Assembly: GCA_947176675.1 (NCBI GenBank)
Contig: CAMWRN010000011.1
Location: forward strand, 1-20,200
Source of the DNA: an uncultured Clostridia bacterium
GTDB lineage: Bacteria > Bacillota > Clostridia > Oscillospirales > Ruminococcaceae
Reading direction: 5' to 3'
Length of the DNA stretch: 20,200 bases
The notes under the pieces were generated by a model. It saw only the letters and a list, made by a program, of their open reading frames with translations. It had not been told where the DNA came from and searched no databases. Shown piece by piece: positions 7,549 to 15,800 of this stretch. A program made the position numbers and the translations under genes. How positions within the stretch are numbered: the first letter of the stretch is position 1; every line of letters begins with the position of its first letter.

Positions 7549-8055
7549 ATGAAAGAGACATTTGCCGTTCCGGCTGTCGGAGCAATCATTATAAAAGAAA
7601 CCGACGGTGACAAATACGTTCTGGTACAGAACAGAAAAAAGAATAACGGTGACGGAATGGACGGCTTGCTGGAGATACCTGCGGGGAAAATAAGGGAATA
7701 TGAAAATATTTTTGAAGCTCTGCGCAGAGAAGTCCTTGAAGAAACTGGCTTGCGCATTACAGCTATACAAGGAGAAAAAGACAGTCGGTTTTCAGATGTG
7801 AACGGCAATAAGACGATGATGTTCTCACCTTATTGCGTAACGCAGAATTTGTCGGGCGCATACTCAATAATTCTCAGCACATTTCTGTGTGAAGCGGAGG
7901 GAGAATTGCTTGAACGAACAGATGAGACCGAGAATATTCGCTGGATGAAATGCAATGAATTAAAAGAAATTGTTGATAATTCTCCCGACAGTATTTTTTT
8001 GATGCACGTCAATGCATTGAGAAAATTTTTAGAAAGTACAGAAGTATCGGCATGA
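7549..8055 (+). CDS. NUDIX hydrolase
   Basis: 168 residues from ATG 7549, chosen because AAGGA lies 8 bases upstream; the ATG at 7540 is inside that site. The complete Nudix box Gx5Ex7REUxEExGU is present as GKIREYE...REVLEETGL (residues 46-68), with the metal-binding glutamates intact. The protein also shows LLEIPAGK (40-47), as in ADP-sugar pyrophosphatase-like members. These enzymes hydrolyse a nucleoside diphosphate linked to another moiety; the exact substrate is not visible. It is transcribed toward glmU 73 bases away, which could make it an upstream operon member or only a neighbour. Confidence 0.9.
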   Translation: MKETFAVPAVGAIIIKETDGDKYVLVQNRKKNNGDGMDGLLEIPAGKIREYENIFEALRREVLEETGLRITAIQGEKDSRFSDVNGNKTMMFSPYCVTQNLSGAYSIILSTFLCEAEGELLERTDETENIRWMKCNELKEIVDNSPDSIFLMHVNALRKFLESTEVSA

Positions 8056-8070
8056 TTATAAATACTAATT

Positions 8071-8108
8071 TATGTTAACATATAGAGAGGCAACTGTATT
8101 CAGCCTCT
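8071..8108 (+). promoter_or_regulatory. Palindrome and small stem-loop before glmU
   Basis: The 73-base gap before glmU holds a perfect 12-base palindrome TATGTTAACATA (8071-8082) and then a 6-bp stem AGAGGC / GCCTCT (8086-8091 and 8103-8108) ending just before the AAGGAG ribosome site. No convincing promoter is seen here. The elements may be regulatory or chance. Confidence 0.3.
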
Positions 8109-8128
8109 GACAAAGGAGTATATTTATT

Positions 8129-9526
8129 ATGAGCAACACACTTCCCAACGCAAACTGTGCCGTCATTCTGGCGGGAGGACAGGGAAAGAGAATGAAGTCG
8201 GAGCTGCCCAAGCCTATGTTCGAGGTATTGGGCGAGCCGATGCTTGAATGGGTAATGTCAGCCTGCGAAAAAGCGGACGTTAAAGATATGTGTATTGTAA
8301 AGGGTTACAACGCTCAGGTCATCGAGGATTACATCGGCGACCGCTGCGCTTCCGTTTTGCAGCCTCAGCGCATGGGTACGGGTCACGCGGTAATGATGGC
8401 TGTTGACTGGTTAAAAGAACGTCTTGACGGAAACGTGCTTATCCTCTGCGGCGACGCTCCCTTTATCGACAGCGACACCATTACCGCTTCATTGGAACAA
8501 CACATCAGACAGAACAACGCTGTTACCATTATCACATCGGAAGCGGACGACCCAAAGGGCTACGGACGTATCCTCCGCAGCGCAAACGGCGTTACGGGGA
8601 TAGTCGAGGACAAGGACGCCACCGCCGAGCAGAAAGCTATACGGGAGATAAATTCGGGAGCATACTGGTTCAAAACGGAGCGTCTCCTTGAAGCTCTGAA
8701 CGAGATAAAGCCCAACAATTCCCAAGGAGAATATTACCTTACCGATTCGGTCTATATACTTATAAATCATGGTTTCCGCGCAGACGCTTACGTTTCTCCC
8801 AATCCCAACGTTGTTTTGGGCGCGAACGACCGCAAGGGTCTGCTTAAACTGAACGATACCGCAAGAAACGCCGTTATCGACAAGCTTATGGAGGACGGCG
8901 TGGAATTCTTCTGCACCGACGGAGTTTCCATCGGCAGAAATGTTGTTATCGGAGCAGGTACAACGATTTTGCAGGGAACGATAATCCGCGGCGATACCGT
9001 TATCGGGGAGAACTGCGTAATAGGTCCCAATTGTCTTATTGAGGACTGCGCCGTGGGAAACGGCGTGACATTGAACAGCGTTCAGGCATATCAGTCACGC
9101 ATTGACGACGGGGCTAAGATAGGTCCGTTTGTCCATATAAGACCTAACAGCCACATTATGGCAAAGGTCAAGATAGGCGATTTCGTGGAGGTCAAGAATT
9201 CCACCGTCGGCGAAAGGACTTCAATTTCCCACCTTACCTATGTTGGCGACACCGACGTGGGTTCAAACGTAAACTTCGGCTGCGGAGTCGTCACCGTTAA
9301 CTACAACGGCGAAAACAAATTCCGCATCGCTATCGACGACAACGCTTTTATAGGATGCAATACAAACCTTGTGGCTCCCGTAAAGGTGGGCAAAAGCGCT
9401 TACACTGCGGCGGGCACAACGGTCACAAAGGACGTTCCCGACGGCGCGCTTGCGATCGAGCGGGGAGAGCTCCGCTTCAAAGAGGGCTTCGGCGACAAGC
9501 GCCTTAAAAACAGGAATAAAAAATAG
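8129..9526 (+). CDS. glmU: Bifunctional UDP-GlcNAc pyrophosphorylase / GlcN-1-P acetyltransferase
   Basis: 465 residues, close to the usual 455-460; AAGGAG sits about 11 bases before the ATG. The enzyme acetylates glucosamine-1-phosphate and then uridylylates it to UDP-GlcNAc, precursor of peptidoglycan and teichoic acids. The N-terminal Rossmann-like uridyltransferase has the signature AVILAGGQGKRMKSELPKPM (11-30), QPQRMGTGHAV (78-88) and CGDAPFID (107-114). The C-terminal half (about 255-450) is a left-handed beta-helix of hexapeptide repeats (VIGAGT, VIGENC, IGPFVHIRP); SHLTYVGD holds the catalytic His368, and NFGCGVVTVNYNG follows. It heads the glmU-peptidase-prs-pth-mfd run, with 20 bases to the next gene. 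Confidence 0.97.
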   Translation: MSNTLPNANCAVILAGGQGKRMKSELPKPMFEVLGEPMLEWVMSACEKADVKDMCIVKGYNAQVIEDYIGDRCASVLQPQRMGTGHAVMMAVDWLKERLDGNVLILCGDAPFIDSDTITASLEQHIRQNNAVTIITSEADDPKGYGRILRSANGVTGIVEDKDATAEQKAIREINSGAYWFKTERLLEALNEIKPNNSQGEYYLTDSVYILINHGFRADAYVSPNPNVVLGANDRKGLLKLNDTARNAVIDKLMEDGVEFFCTDGVSIGRNVVIGAGTTILQGTIIRGDTVIGENCVIGPNCLIEDCAVGNGVTLNSVQAYQSRIDDGAKIGPFVHIRPNSHIMAKVKIGDFVEVKNSTVGERTSISHLTYVGDTDVGSNVNFGCGVVTVNYNGENKFRIAIDDNAFIGCNTNLVAPVKVGKSAYTAAGTTVTKDVPDGALAIERGELRFKEGFGDKRLKNRNKK

Positions 9527-9546
9527 TCAAACTAGGGGTGACCAGG

Positions 9547-10677
9547 ATGTCCGAAATGAATATCGCGCTGCGCTTTGAGAAAGAAAAGCTGTTTTCCGAA
9601 GCGGAAATTTTTCTTGACAAAAACGTCTCGGAGCTTTCCTTTATCCTTAACAGCGGACTTGAGATAAGCAGTATCTCCTGCGGTGAAAATTCCGCCGACT
9701 TGCAGGTTGAGTCGGTATATGAACCGCTGTTCTGTGCGGAGGTAAAAAAGTATTCCGTAAAATGCAGCTTCGATTTCGGCACGGTCAGAATTTGTTACAG
9801 CGGCGGAATAAGCGGCTGGCATAACATTATAACCGGTGACATCATCGAGCTTAACCGTTACGGCGTGTGGTTTCCGTGCGAGCTGTCATGCGGAGCCAAA
9901 AGTGCTGTGACCGTCAGCGGCTGCGGAGAGTATTTCCTCGTAAAAGGCGAACCGGACGGAGATTTGTGGCGCTATAGCGCCGACGAGTGGGATATGAACC
10001 TGATACTTTACAAAAGAAACATACTGCAAACCGTTTCGGGAAAATATATCAGCATTTACTTTGCGGACAATTCGCTCGATGATGCTGCCGAATTTTCAAA
10101 AAATATTTTTGAGGACGTTCTTGACTACTATACAAAAGAGCTTTTCCGCAGCGAATACTGCGGCGGACATACGGAAATGGCGTGCTTGTATCCCGCATTA
10201 AAAAGCGGCGGAGCATACAAGCGTTACGGTCTTATCGTCTGCATTACACCCGGTACGGACGAGAAGGAAGCTGTCGGGGTAAACGCTCACGAGCTTGCCC
10301 ATGAATGGTGCCGCGGCGCGGACTGCGGAAGCTGGGAGGACTGGCTCAACGAGACAACGGCGGAATGGTCTATGCTTTTGTACTGCCTTGACAGGAACAA
10401 GACGGAAATATTTGACGCAATAATAACCGAACACAGGTCAAAATATCCCGAATTTCCGCCCGTAAGAACAGAGGACGGCAGCCGACCCGAGGGTGTGCAT
10501 ACCAGGGGTACAGTGCTGTTTTACAAGCTGTACAAAGCTTTCGGAGCGGAGACGATAAAGTCAATAATAAGAATTTTCGTCGGACTTGACGTTAAAACCA
10601 CCGACAAGCTTCTTGATGAAATGAATGCCCGCGGCTTGTCCGAAGCTGCCTCCGCGCTTGAAAAAATGCTTATATAA
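9547..10677 (+). CDS. M1-like (gluzincin) zinc peptidase-family protein
   Basis: 376 residues. The ATG at 9547 has AGGGG 8 bases upstream and is preferred over a GTG at 9538. The C-terminal part carries HELAHEW (His248, Glu249, His252) and WLNE (266-269), the zinc site of M1 aminopeptidases. The spacing is HExxH-X16-E, two residues shorter than the canonical X18. The GxMEN exopeptidase motif expected before HExxH is not visible; GGAYKRYGLIV takes its place. The N-terminal half looks like a beta-rich domain, as in M1 proteins. No signal peptide or membrane segment is seen, so it is probably cytoplasmic. It lies 20 bases after glmU and before prs, where B. subtilis-type operons have no such gene. 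Substrate unknown; it could also be a non-peptidase relative. Confidence 0.75.
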   Translation: MSEMNIALRFEKEKLFSEAEIFLDKNVSELSFILNSGLEISSISCGENSADLQVESVYEPLFCAEVKKYSVKCSFDFGTVRICYSGGISGWHNIITGDIIELNRYGVWFPCELSCGAKSAVTVSGCGEYFLVKGEPDGDLWRYSADEWDMNLILYKRNILQTVSGKYISIYFADNSLDDAAEFSKNIFEDVLDYYTKELFRSEYCGGHTEMACLYPALKSGGAYKRYGLIVCITPGTDEKEAVGVNAHELAHEWCRGADCGSWEDWLNETTAEWSMLLYCLDRNKTEIFDAIITEHRSKYPEFPPVRTEDGSRPEGVHTRGTVLFYKLYKAFGAETIKSIIRIFVGLDVKTTDKLLDEMNARGLSEAASALEKMLI

Positions 10678-10782
10678 AAGCTTGGGAACATAATTTCTCC
10701 GCTTGCAGTTTGCATACGGGACTAAACATAAAAAACGTAAAAATCCACACATTTACCAATTTTGAAAAGGGGACTTCTAAAC

Positions 10783-11745
10783 ATGAATCTTCACGGCAAG
10801 GATATCAAGATCTTCACCGCAAACTCCAATCCCAAAGTAGCAGAGGAGATCGCGAAAAATCTAGGACTGCCTTTGGGCGAATCGGAAGTTGTAACATTTT
10901 CCGACGGAGAGGTAAGCGTTTCCATCAAGGAGAGCGTCCGCGGTTCGGACGTTTTTGTGGTACAGTCCACAAGCTCTCCCGTAAACGATCATCTCATGGA
11001 GCTGCTCATTATGATCGACGCTTTCAAGAGAGCCTCCGCGGGACGTATCACCGCGGTAATTCCATACATGGGATATGCCCGTCAGGACAGAAAGGCAAAG
11101 GCAAGAGATCCGATCTCCGCAAAGCTTGTAGCCGATCTTATCTCCGTTGCGGGAGCTGACAGAGTACTTTCCATGGATCTGCACTGCTCTCAGATACAGG
11201 GCTTCTTCAATATCCCCGTGGATCATCTTCTCGGCGTACCTATCCTTGCCCCCTACTATGTGGAAAAATTTAAGGACTTTAAAGAGGACGTTATGGTGGT
11301 TTCCCCCGACTTGGGTTCGGTAACAAGAGCGCGCAACTTTGCACAGCGTCTCGGCGTACCCTTTGCCATTGTGGACAAACGCCGCCAGAAAGCCAATGTG
11401 TGCGAGGTAATGAACATCATCGGCGACGTAAAGGGCAAAAGCGTTGTCCTTGTGGACGATATGATAGACACCGCAGGCACGCTCTGCAACGCGGCAAAAG
11501 CTATTCTCGACATCGGCGGAGCAAAGGAGGTTTATGCCTGCGCGACCCACGGCGTACTGTCGGGACCGGCTATAGAACGTATCCGCGACAGCGTTATCAA
11601 GGAGCTTGTGCTGCTTGATACCATTGCGCTTCCCGAGGAAAAGAAGCTTGACAAGATCACCGTACTGCCGGTTGCTCCCGTGTTTGCACAGGCTATTCGG
11701 CGCATTTACGAGGATAAGCCTGTATCCCCGCTGTTCAACACATAA
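10783..11745 (+). CDS. prs: Ribose-phosphate pyrophosphokinase (PRPP synthetase)
   Basis: 320 residues from ATG 10783 with AGGGG 10 bases upstream; an in-frame TTG at 10762 is disregarded. It makes PRPP from ribose-5-phosphate and ATP for purine, pyrimidine, His, Trp and NAD synthesis. Visible motifs: the ATP-binding RQDRKAKARDPISAKL (100-115), MDLHCSQIQGFF (131-142, catalytic-region His134), the flexible loop VDKRR (197-201) and the PRPP-binding loop VVLVDDMIDTAGT (221-233). Length and motifs match class I enzymes. The 105-base gap before it has no convincing promoter, so co-transcription with glmU is likely. Confidence 0.97.
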   Translation: MNLHGKDIKIFTANSNPKVAEEIAKNLGLPLGESEVVTFSDGEVSVSIKESVRGSDVFVVQSTSSPVNDHLMELLIMIDAFKRASAGRITAVIPYMGYARQDRKAKARDPISAKLVADLISVAGADRVLSMDLHCSQIQGFFNIPVDHLLGVPILAPYYVEKFKDFKEDVMVVSPDLGSVTRARNFAQRLGVPFAIVDKRRQKANVCEVMNIIGDVKGKSVVLVDDMIDTAGTLCNAAKAILDIGGAKEVYACATHGVLSGPAIERIRDSVIKELVLLDTIALPEEKKLDKITVLPVAPVFAQAIRRIYEDKPVSPLFNT

Positions 11746-11781
11746 GTCCGTAAAACACCTTTCAACAAAATATAACCATTT

Positions 11782-11807
11782 ACCTGCTCGGTATATTCCG
11801 AGCAGGT
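11782..11807 (+). other. Perfect 10-bp hairpin between prs and pth
   Basis: ACCTGCTCGG (11782-11791) and CCGAGCAGGT (11798-11807) flank a 6-base loop, TATATT. The T-run after it is weak (TATTGCGGTTT), so it is either a leaky terminator or attenuator, or an RNA processing or stability hairpin. It lies about 70 bases before the pth start. Confidence 0.6.
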
Positions 11808-11878
11808 TATTGCGGTTTACAGCAAATATACGGTTCTGTACATCAGCCAAGGAAAATTACCCCGAAAGGAAAACCGAA

Positions 11879-12505
11879 ATGAGCATTTTCGACATCTTCA
11901 ACCAACTGAACAAAGAAAAAGCCGAACCCGCAGGTCAGCCCGACTATATAATAGCGGGACTTGGAAATCCCGGCGAAAAATACGAAAACACACGCCACAA
12001 CGCAGGCTTCATGACGCTTGATAAACTTGCTGAAAAATGCGGCGTACAGCTTAAAAAGATACGCTTCAAGTCTCTGACTGCGGTTGCCGCTGTGAACAGT
12101 GTGAACTGTCTGCTTATGAAGCCAACTACCTTTATGAACAACAGCGGCGAGGCTATTGTAGAAGCTATGAATTTCTATAAAATTCCCCCCGAACGGGTCA
12201 TAATATGTTATGACGATATCAGTCTGGAGCCGTCTCACATCCGCATTCGGCGCAAGGGCTCGGACGGAGGCCATAACGGTATGAAGTCTATAATTTATCT
12301 GACTGGCTTCGACACGTTTCCAAGGATAAAGATAGGCGTTGGAGCAAAGCCGCACAAGGACTACAATCTTGCAGACTGGGTACTGTCACGCTTTACCGAC
12401 GAGGAAAAAAAGCTTATGGCCGAGGGTACGGAAAAAGCTGTTTCCTCTCTGGAGCTTATGGTTAAGGACAAGACAAGTGAGGCTATGAATAAGTATAACT
12501 CCTGA
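11879..12505 (+). CDS. pth: Peptidyl-tRNA hydrolase
   Basis: 208 residues from ATG 11879 (AAAGGA 8 bases upstream). It releases peptides from stalled peptidyl-tRNA so the tRNA can be reused. Active-site elements are in place: GLGNPGEKYENTRHN with catalytic His40, KPTTFMNNSG with Asn87/88, YDDISLE with Asp112, and GGHNGMKS with Asn133. The core begins at about residue 22, so this protein has an N-terminal extension of about 20 residues (MSIFDIFNQLNKEKAEPAG) compared with typical Pth of about 190 residues. The extension is amphipathic and then Glu/Pro/Ala-rich. It follows prs by 133 bases, in the order conserved in Firmicutes, without an intervening L25/Ctc gene. Confidence 0.95.
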   Translation: MSIFDIFNQLNKEKAEPAGQPDYIIAGLGNPGEKYENTRHNAGFMTLDKLAEKCGVQLKKIRFKSLTAVAAVNSVNCLLMKPTTFMNNSGEAIVEAMNFYKIPPERVIICYDDISLEPSHIRIRRKGSDGGHNGMKSIIYLTGFDTFPRIKIGVGAKPHKDYNLADWVLSRFTDEEKKLMAEGTEKAVSSLELMVKDKTSEAMNKYNS

Positions 12506-12539
12506 CCTTTCGTAAAGGCGGATTCCAGAGCCTCCTGCT

Positions 12540-12557
12540 GATAATACGGTTATTATC
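12540..12557 (+). terminator. AT-rich stem-loop after pth
   Basis: GATAATA / TATTATC (12540-12546 and 12551-12557) with loop CGGT is followed by TTGTATTGGTTTG. A smaller CCTTT / AAAGG hairpin sits immediately after the pth stop. Either could reduce read-through into mfd; both are weak. Confidence 0.35.
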
Positions 12558-12576
12558 TTGTATTGGTTTGTCTGTT

Positions 12577-12820
12577 GGAAACAGTCCACAGGACTGTTTC
12601 CAAGGGCGGCTTTGCTGCGCACCGCTATAAGGAGGGGCGGTCGTGTTCGCCCCTCCTCGGAATGCTGTCGCATTCCTCACCTCCTGCACCGTTTTAAACG
12701 AAAAGAAATTTCGCTCCCTGCGGGAGCGACCAAAGGACTCTGCCCTTTGGAAACTCGCAGCCTTGAAAGGCTGGCGAACTTTTTGCATAAAAGGTCTTTT
12801 AGTTATGCGTAATGCACTAG
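12577..12820 (+). repeat. Multi-hairpin intergenic repeat, copy A
   Basis: Non-coding element filling most of the 370-base pth-mfd gap. Six hairpins occur in order: H1 12577-12601 (11-bp perfect GGAAACAGTCC/GGACTGTTTCC), H2 12631-12656 (GGAGGGGCG/CGCCCCTCC), H3 12659-12676 (GGAATGC/GCATTCC, loop TGTC), H4 12711-12729 (TCGCTCCC/GGGAGCGA), H5 12730-12750 (CCAAAGG/CCTTTGG) and H6 12758-12773 (CAGCCT/AGGCTG). A conserved linker TCACCTCCTGC lies between H3 and H4, and the copy ends near TGCACTAG. The sequence aligns along its whole length with copies B and C after mfd. From 12821 to the mfd ribosome site the sequence is pyrimidine-rich with no other feature. Confidence 0.9.
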
Positions 12821-12875
12821 GCTTTCGCTTTTCTTGCTTCTTATTTCTTATCTCTTACTAACAGAAAGGTTCTCT

Positions 12876-15800
12876 ATGGCAAATATTTTTAAAAAGGCGA
12901 TTGAAAATTTCGCACCGTACAATGATATGCTCGACGCTCTGAAAACGGGTCAGACCCCCGTTTCGGTGTCGGGCGTTTCGGCGGTTCACAAGGCACACTT
13001 CGCTCTCGGTCTGCGGAAAGGCTCTCCCGTGCTTATGATCTGCGACAGCGAAGCCGCCGCCACAAAGCTTGCCGACGACATAAACGCGCTGTCGGGAGAG
13101 GTCTGCGCCTTTGTATACCCTGCAAAGGACTTCTCATTTACGCCCGCTGAAACAGCTTCCCGCGAATACGAACACATCAGGCTGGGAGTTTTAAGCCGTC
13201 TTGCTTCGGACGATCCGAACATTTTTATCTGCGCTTCGGCGGAAGCGGCAATGCAGAGGACTGTCCCCAAAAGCGCACTCCTGCCGAGAACTATGACCGT
13301 TGAAGCGGGCGGAACCGTTGACCTTGCCGAACTTACCGCGGGACTTATTGCGGCAGGCTATACCCGCTGCGAAAAAGCGGAGGGAGCAAGTCAGTTTTCC
13401 GTACGAGGTTCTATCGCGGATATTTTTCCTGTGGGAAGTCCCATGCCTGTCCGCATGGAGCTTTGGGGGGACGAAATAGACACTCTTTCCTATTTCGATC
13501 CGGAGAGTCAGCGGCGCACCGATCCTATTGACAGGATACGCATAACCCCTGCTATGGAGGTGCTTTTCGACAGTCCCGATGTGCTGGCGGAAGCTATCGA
13601 CAAGCTGTCAGCTTCGCTTCGGGGCAAGCGTGCGGACACGGCAAAAACCGCTCTGACAAGAGATTCTGACCGTGTTAAGAACGGTCTTTCGCTCGGAAAT
13701 ATAGACAAATATCTGCCTCTTGCCTACGAGTCCCCCGCGCTTATTTTCGACTATTTGGCGGAGGACAGTCCCGTGGTTTTCTGCGAGTACAGAAACTGTC
13801 TTGAAAAGGCGAAAAACGTTTCCTCTCAGCACGCGGAGGACTTGAAGATACTCCTTGAATCGGGAGAGCTTTGCAAGGGTCTGGAGGACTACCTTGCCGA
13901 CTTCGGCGAGGTATGCTCAAAGGCGGCGCACTTTCCGCTTCTGCACTTCGATACTTTCCTCCGCGGCGGAGACGACCTGCGGTTCAAGCGGCTGGTGTCC
14001 GTTACCGCAAATCAGACCGCTCCGTGGGGCGGCGAGATACGTCAGCTTATCGAGGACCTGCACAACGCCCGCGAAAACGGCTACTCCGCAATAGTTCTGG
14101 CAGGGTCTGAAAAAACTCTGCCCATTATCGCAAAGGATCTCCGCGACGAAGGAATCTCCTGCGGAATAATGACCGAAGGCTCCGAACCGAAAGCGGGAAC
14201 GGTTCTGCTTGCAACAGGGTCGGTGAGCGCCGGCTACGATTATCCCGACATTAAAACTATGCTCATAACACAGGCGAGAGCGGCGTCATCGAAAAAGAAG
14301 TTCCGCAAGGCAAAAAAGGGCGAAGAGATAAAGTCCCTTTCGGACATTACGGCAGGGGACTTGGTAGTACACGCTCTTCACGGCATAGGAAAATTCGTGG
14401 GTATACGCAAGCTTGAAATGGAGGGCATTGCAAAGGACTATATCACCATTCAGTATGCGGGTACGGACGTTCTGTACGTACCTGTAAACCAGCTTGACAT
14501 GGTGTCGAAGTATATAGGACCTCGGGACAACGGAGCGGTGAAGCTTAACAAGCTGTCCTCGATGGAGTGGCAGAAAACACGTAACCGTGTGAAAAAAGCT
14601 GTCAAGGATATGGCTGACGAGCTTATCAAGCTTTACGCAAAGCGTAGCCAGACACCCGGCTTTGCCTTTTCCGAGGACGACGATTGGCAGCACGATTTTG
14701 AGTCCCGTTTTCCCTATACCGAGACTGACGATCAGCTCCGCTCGGTGCAGGAAATAAAAGAGGATATGCAGAAACCCATGCCCATGGACAGACTTCTCTG
14801 CGGCGACGTTGGCTTCGGAAAGACCGAGGTGGCGTTCCGAGCGGCTTTTAAGTGCATGGAAGACGGCAAGCAGTGCGCGGTTTTAGCTCCCACGACAGTA
14901 CTGGCATGGCAGCACTATCAGACCGCCCTGAAACGGTTCGAGCATTTTCCCATGAAGATAGAGCTGCTTTCCCGTTTCAGAACGCCTAAGCAGCAGGAGG
15001 AAATTCTAAGGCAGCTTAAAAACGGCGAAATAGACATGATAATCGGTACGCACCGTCTTGTCCAGAAGGACGTAAAATTCAAAAGCCTTGGCCTTGCCAT
15101 AATCGACGAGGAGCAGCGCTTCGGAGTCGCACACAAGGAACGGTTCAAAGAGACCTTTTCGGGCGTGGACGTTCTGACTCTTTCCGCAACGCCTATTCCC
15201 CGTACTCTCAACATGGCGATGAGCGGCATACGTGACATGAGCGTTATCGAAGAACCTCCCGTAGACCGTCACCCTGTCCAGACCTATGTTATCGAACACA
15301 ACAAGGGCGTAATTGCACAAGCGATAACAAAGGAGCTTAGACGCGGCGGACAGGTGTACTATATACACAACCGCATAGAAAGCATAGACCTTTGCGCGGC
15401 TAAATTGCAGGAAATGGTTCCCGACGCGCGTATAGGAGTTGCTCACGGTCAGACAGGAGAGGAAAGACTGTCGGAAATATGGCGGCAGCTTATTGAGCAC
15501 GAGATAGACATTCTTGTCTGTACCACAATTATAGAGACGGGCGTAGACGTTCCCAACGTGAACACCCTTATTATCGAGGACGCCGACAGGCTGGGGCTTT
15601 CACAGCTTTATCAGCTCCGCGGAAGAGTGGGGCGCTCCAACAGAAGAGCGTTTGCCTACTTCACCTTCAGGCGCGGAAAGGCTCTGACGGAGATAGCAAC
15701 GCGCCGTCTTGACGCGATAAGGGAATTCACCCAGTTCGGAAGCGGCTTCCGCATTGCAATGCGCGACCTTGAAATACGGGGTGCAGGTTCTATTCTTGGC

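Noticed and set aside
10861..11850. 329-residue minus-strand frame opposite prs
   Set aside because: Antisense shadow. prs carries all its catalytic motifs on the plus strand.
12386..12788. Minus-strand reading frames across repeat copy A, e.g. peptides with RNATAFRGG or EEGRTRPP
   Set aside because: Similar peptides arise from copies B and C only because the DNA repeats. The frame shifts between copies, the stems explain the sequence, and the frames run into pth. They are not protein genes.
12577..12820. CRISPR array or tandem direct repeat
   Set aside because: The hairpins differ from each other and are not regularly spaced direct repeats. The repeated unit is the whole six-hairpin block.
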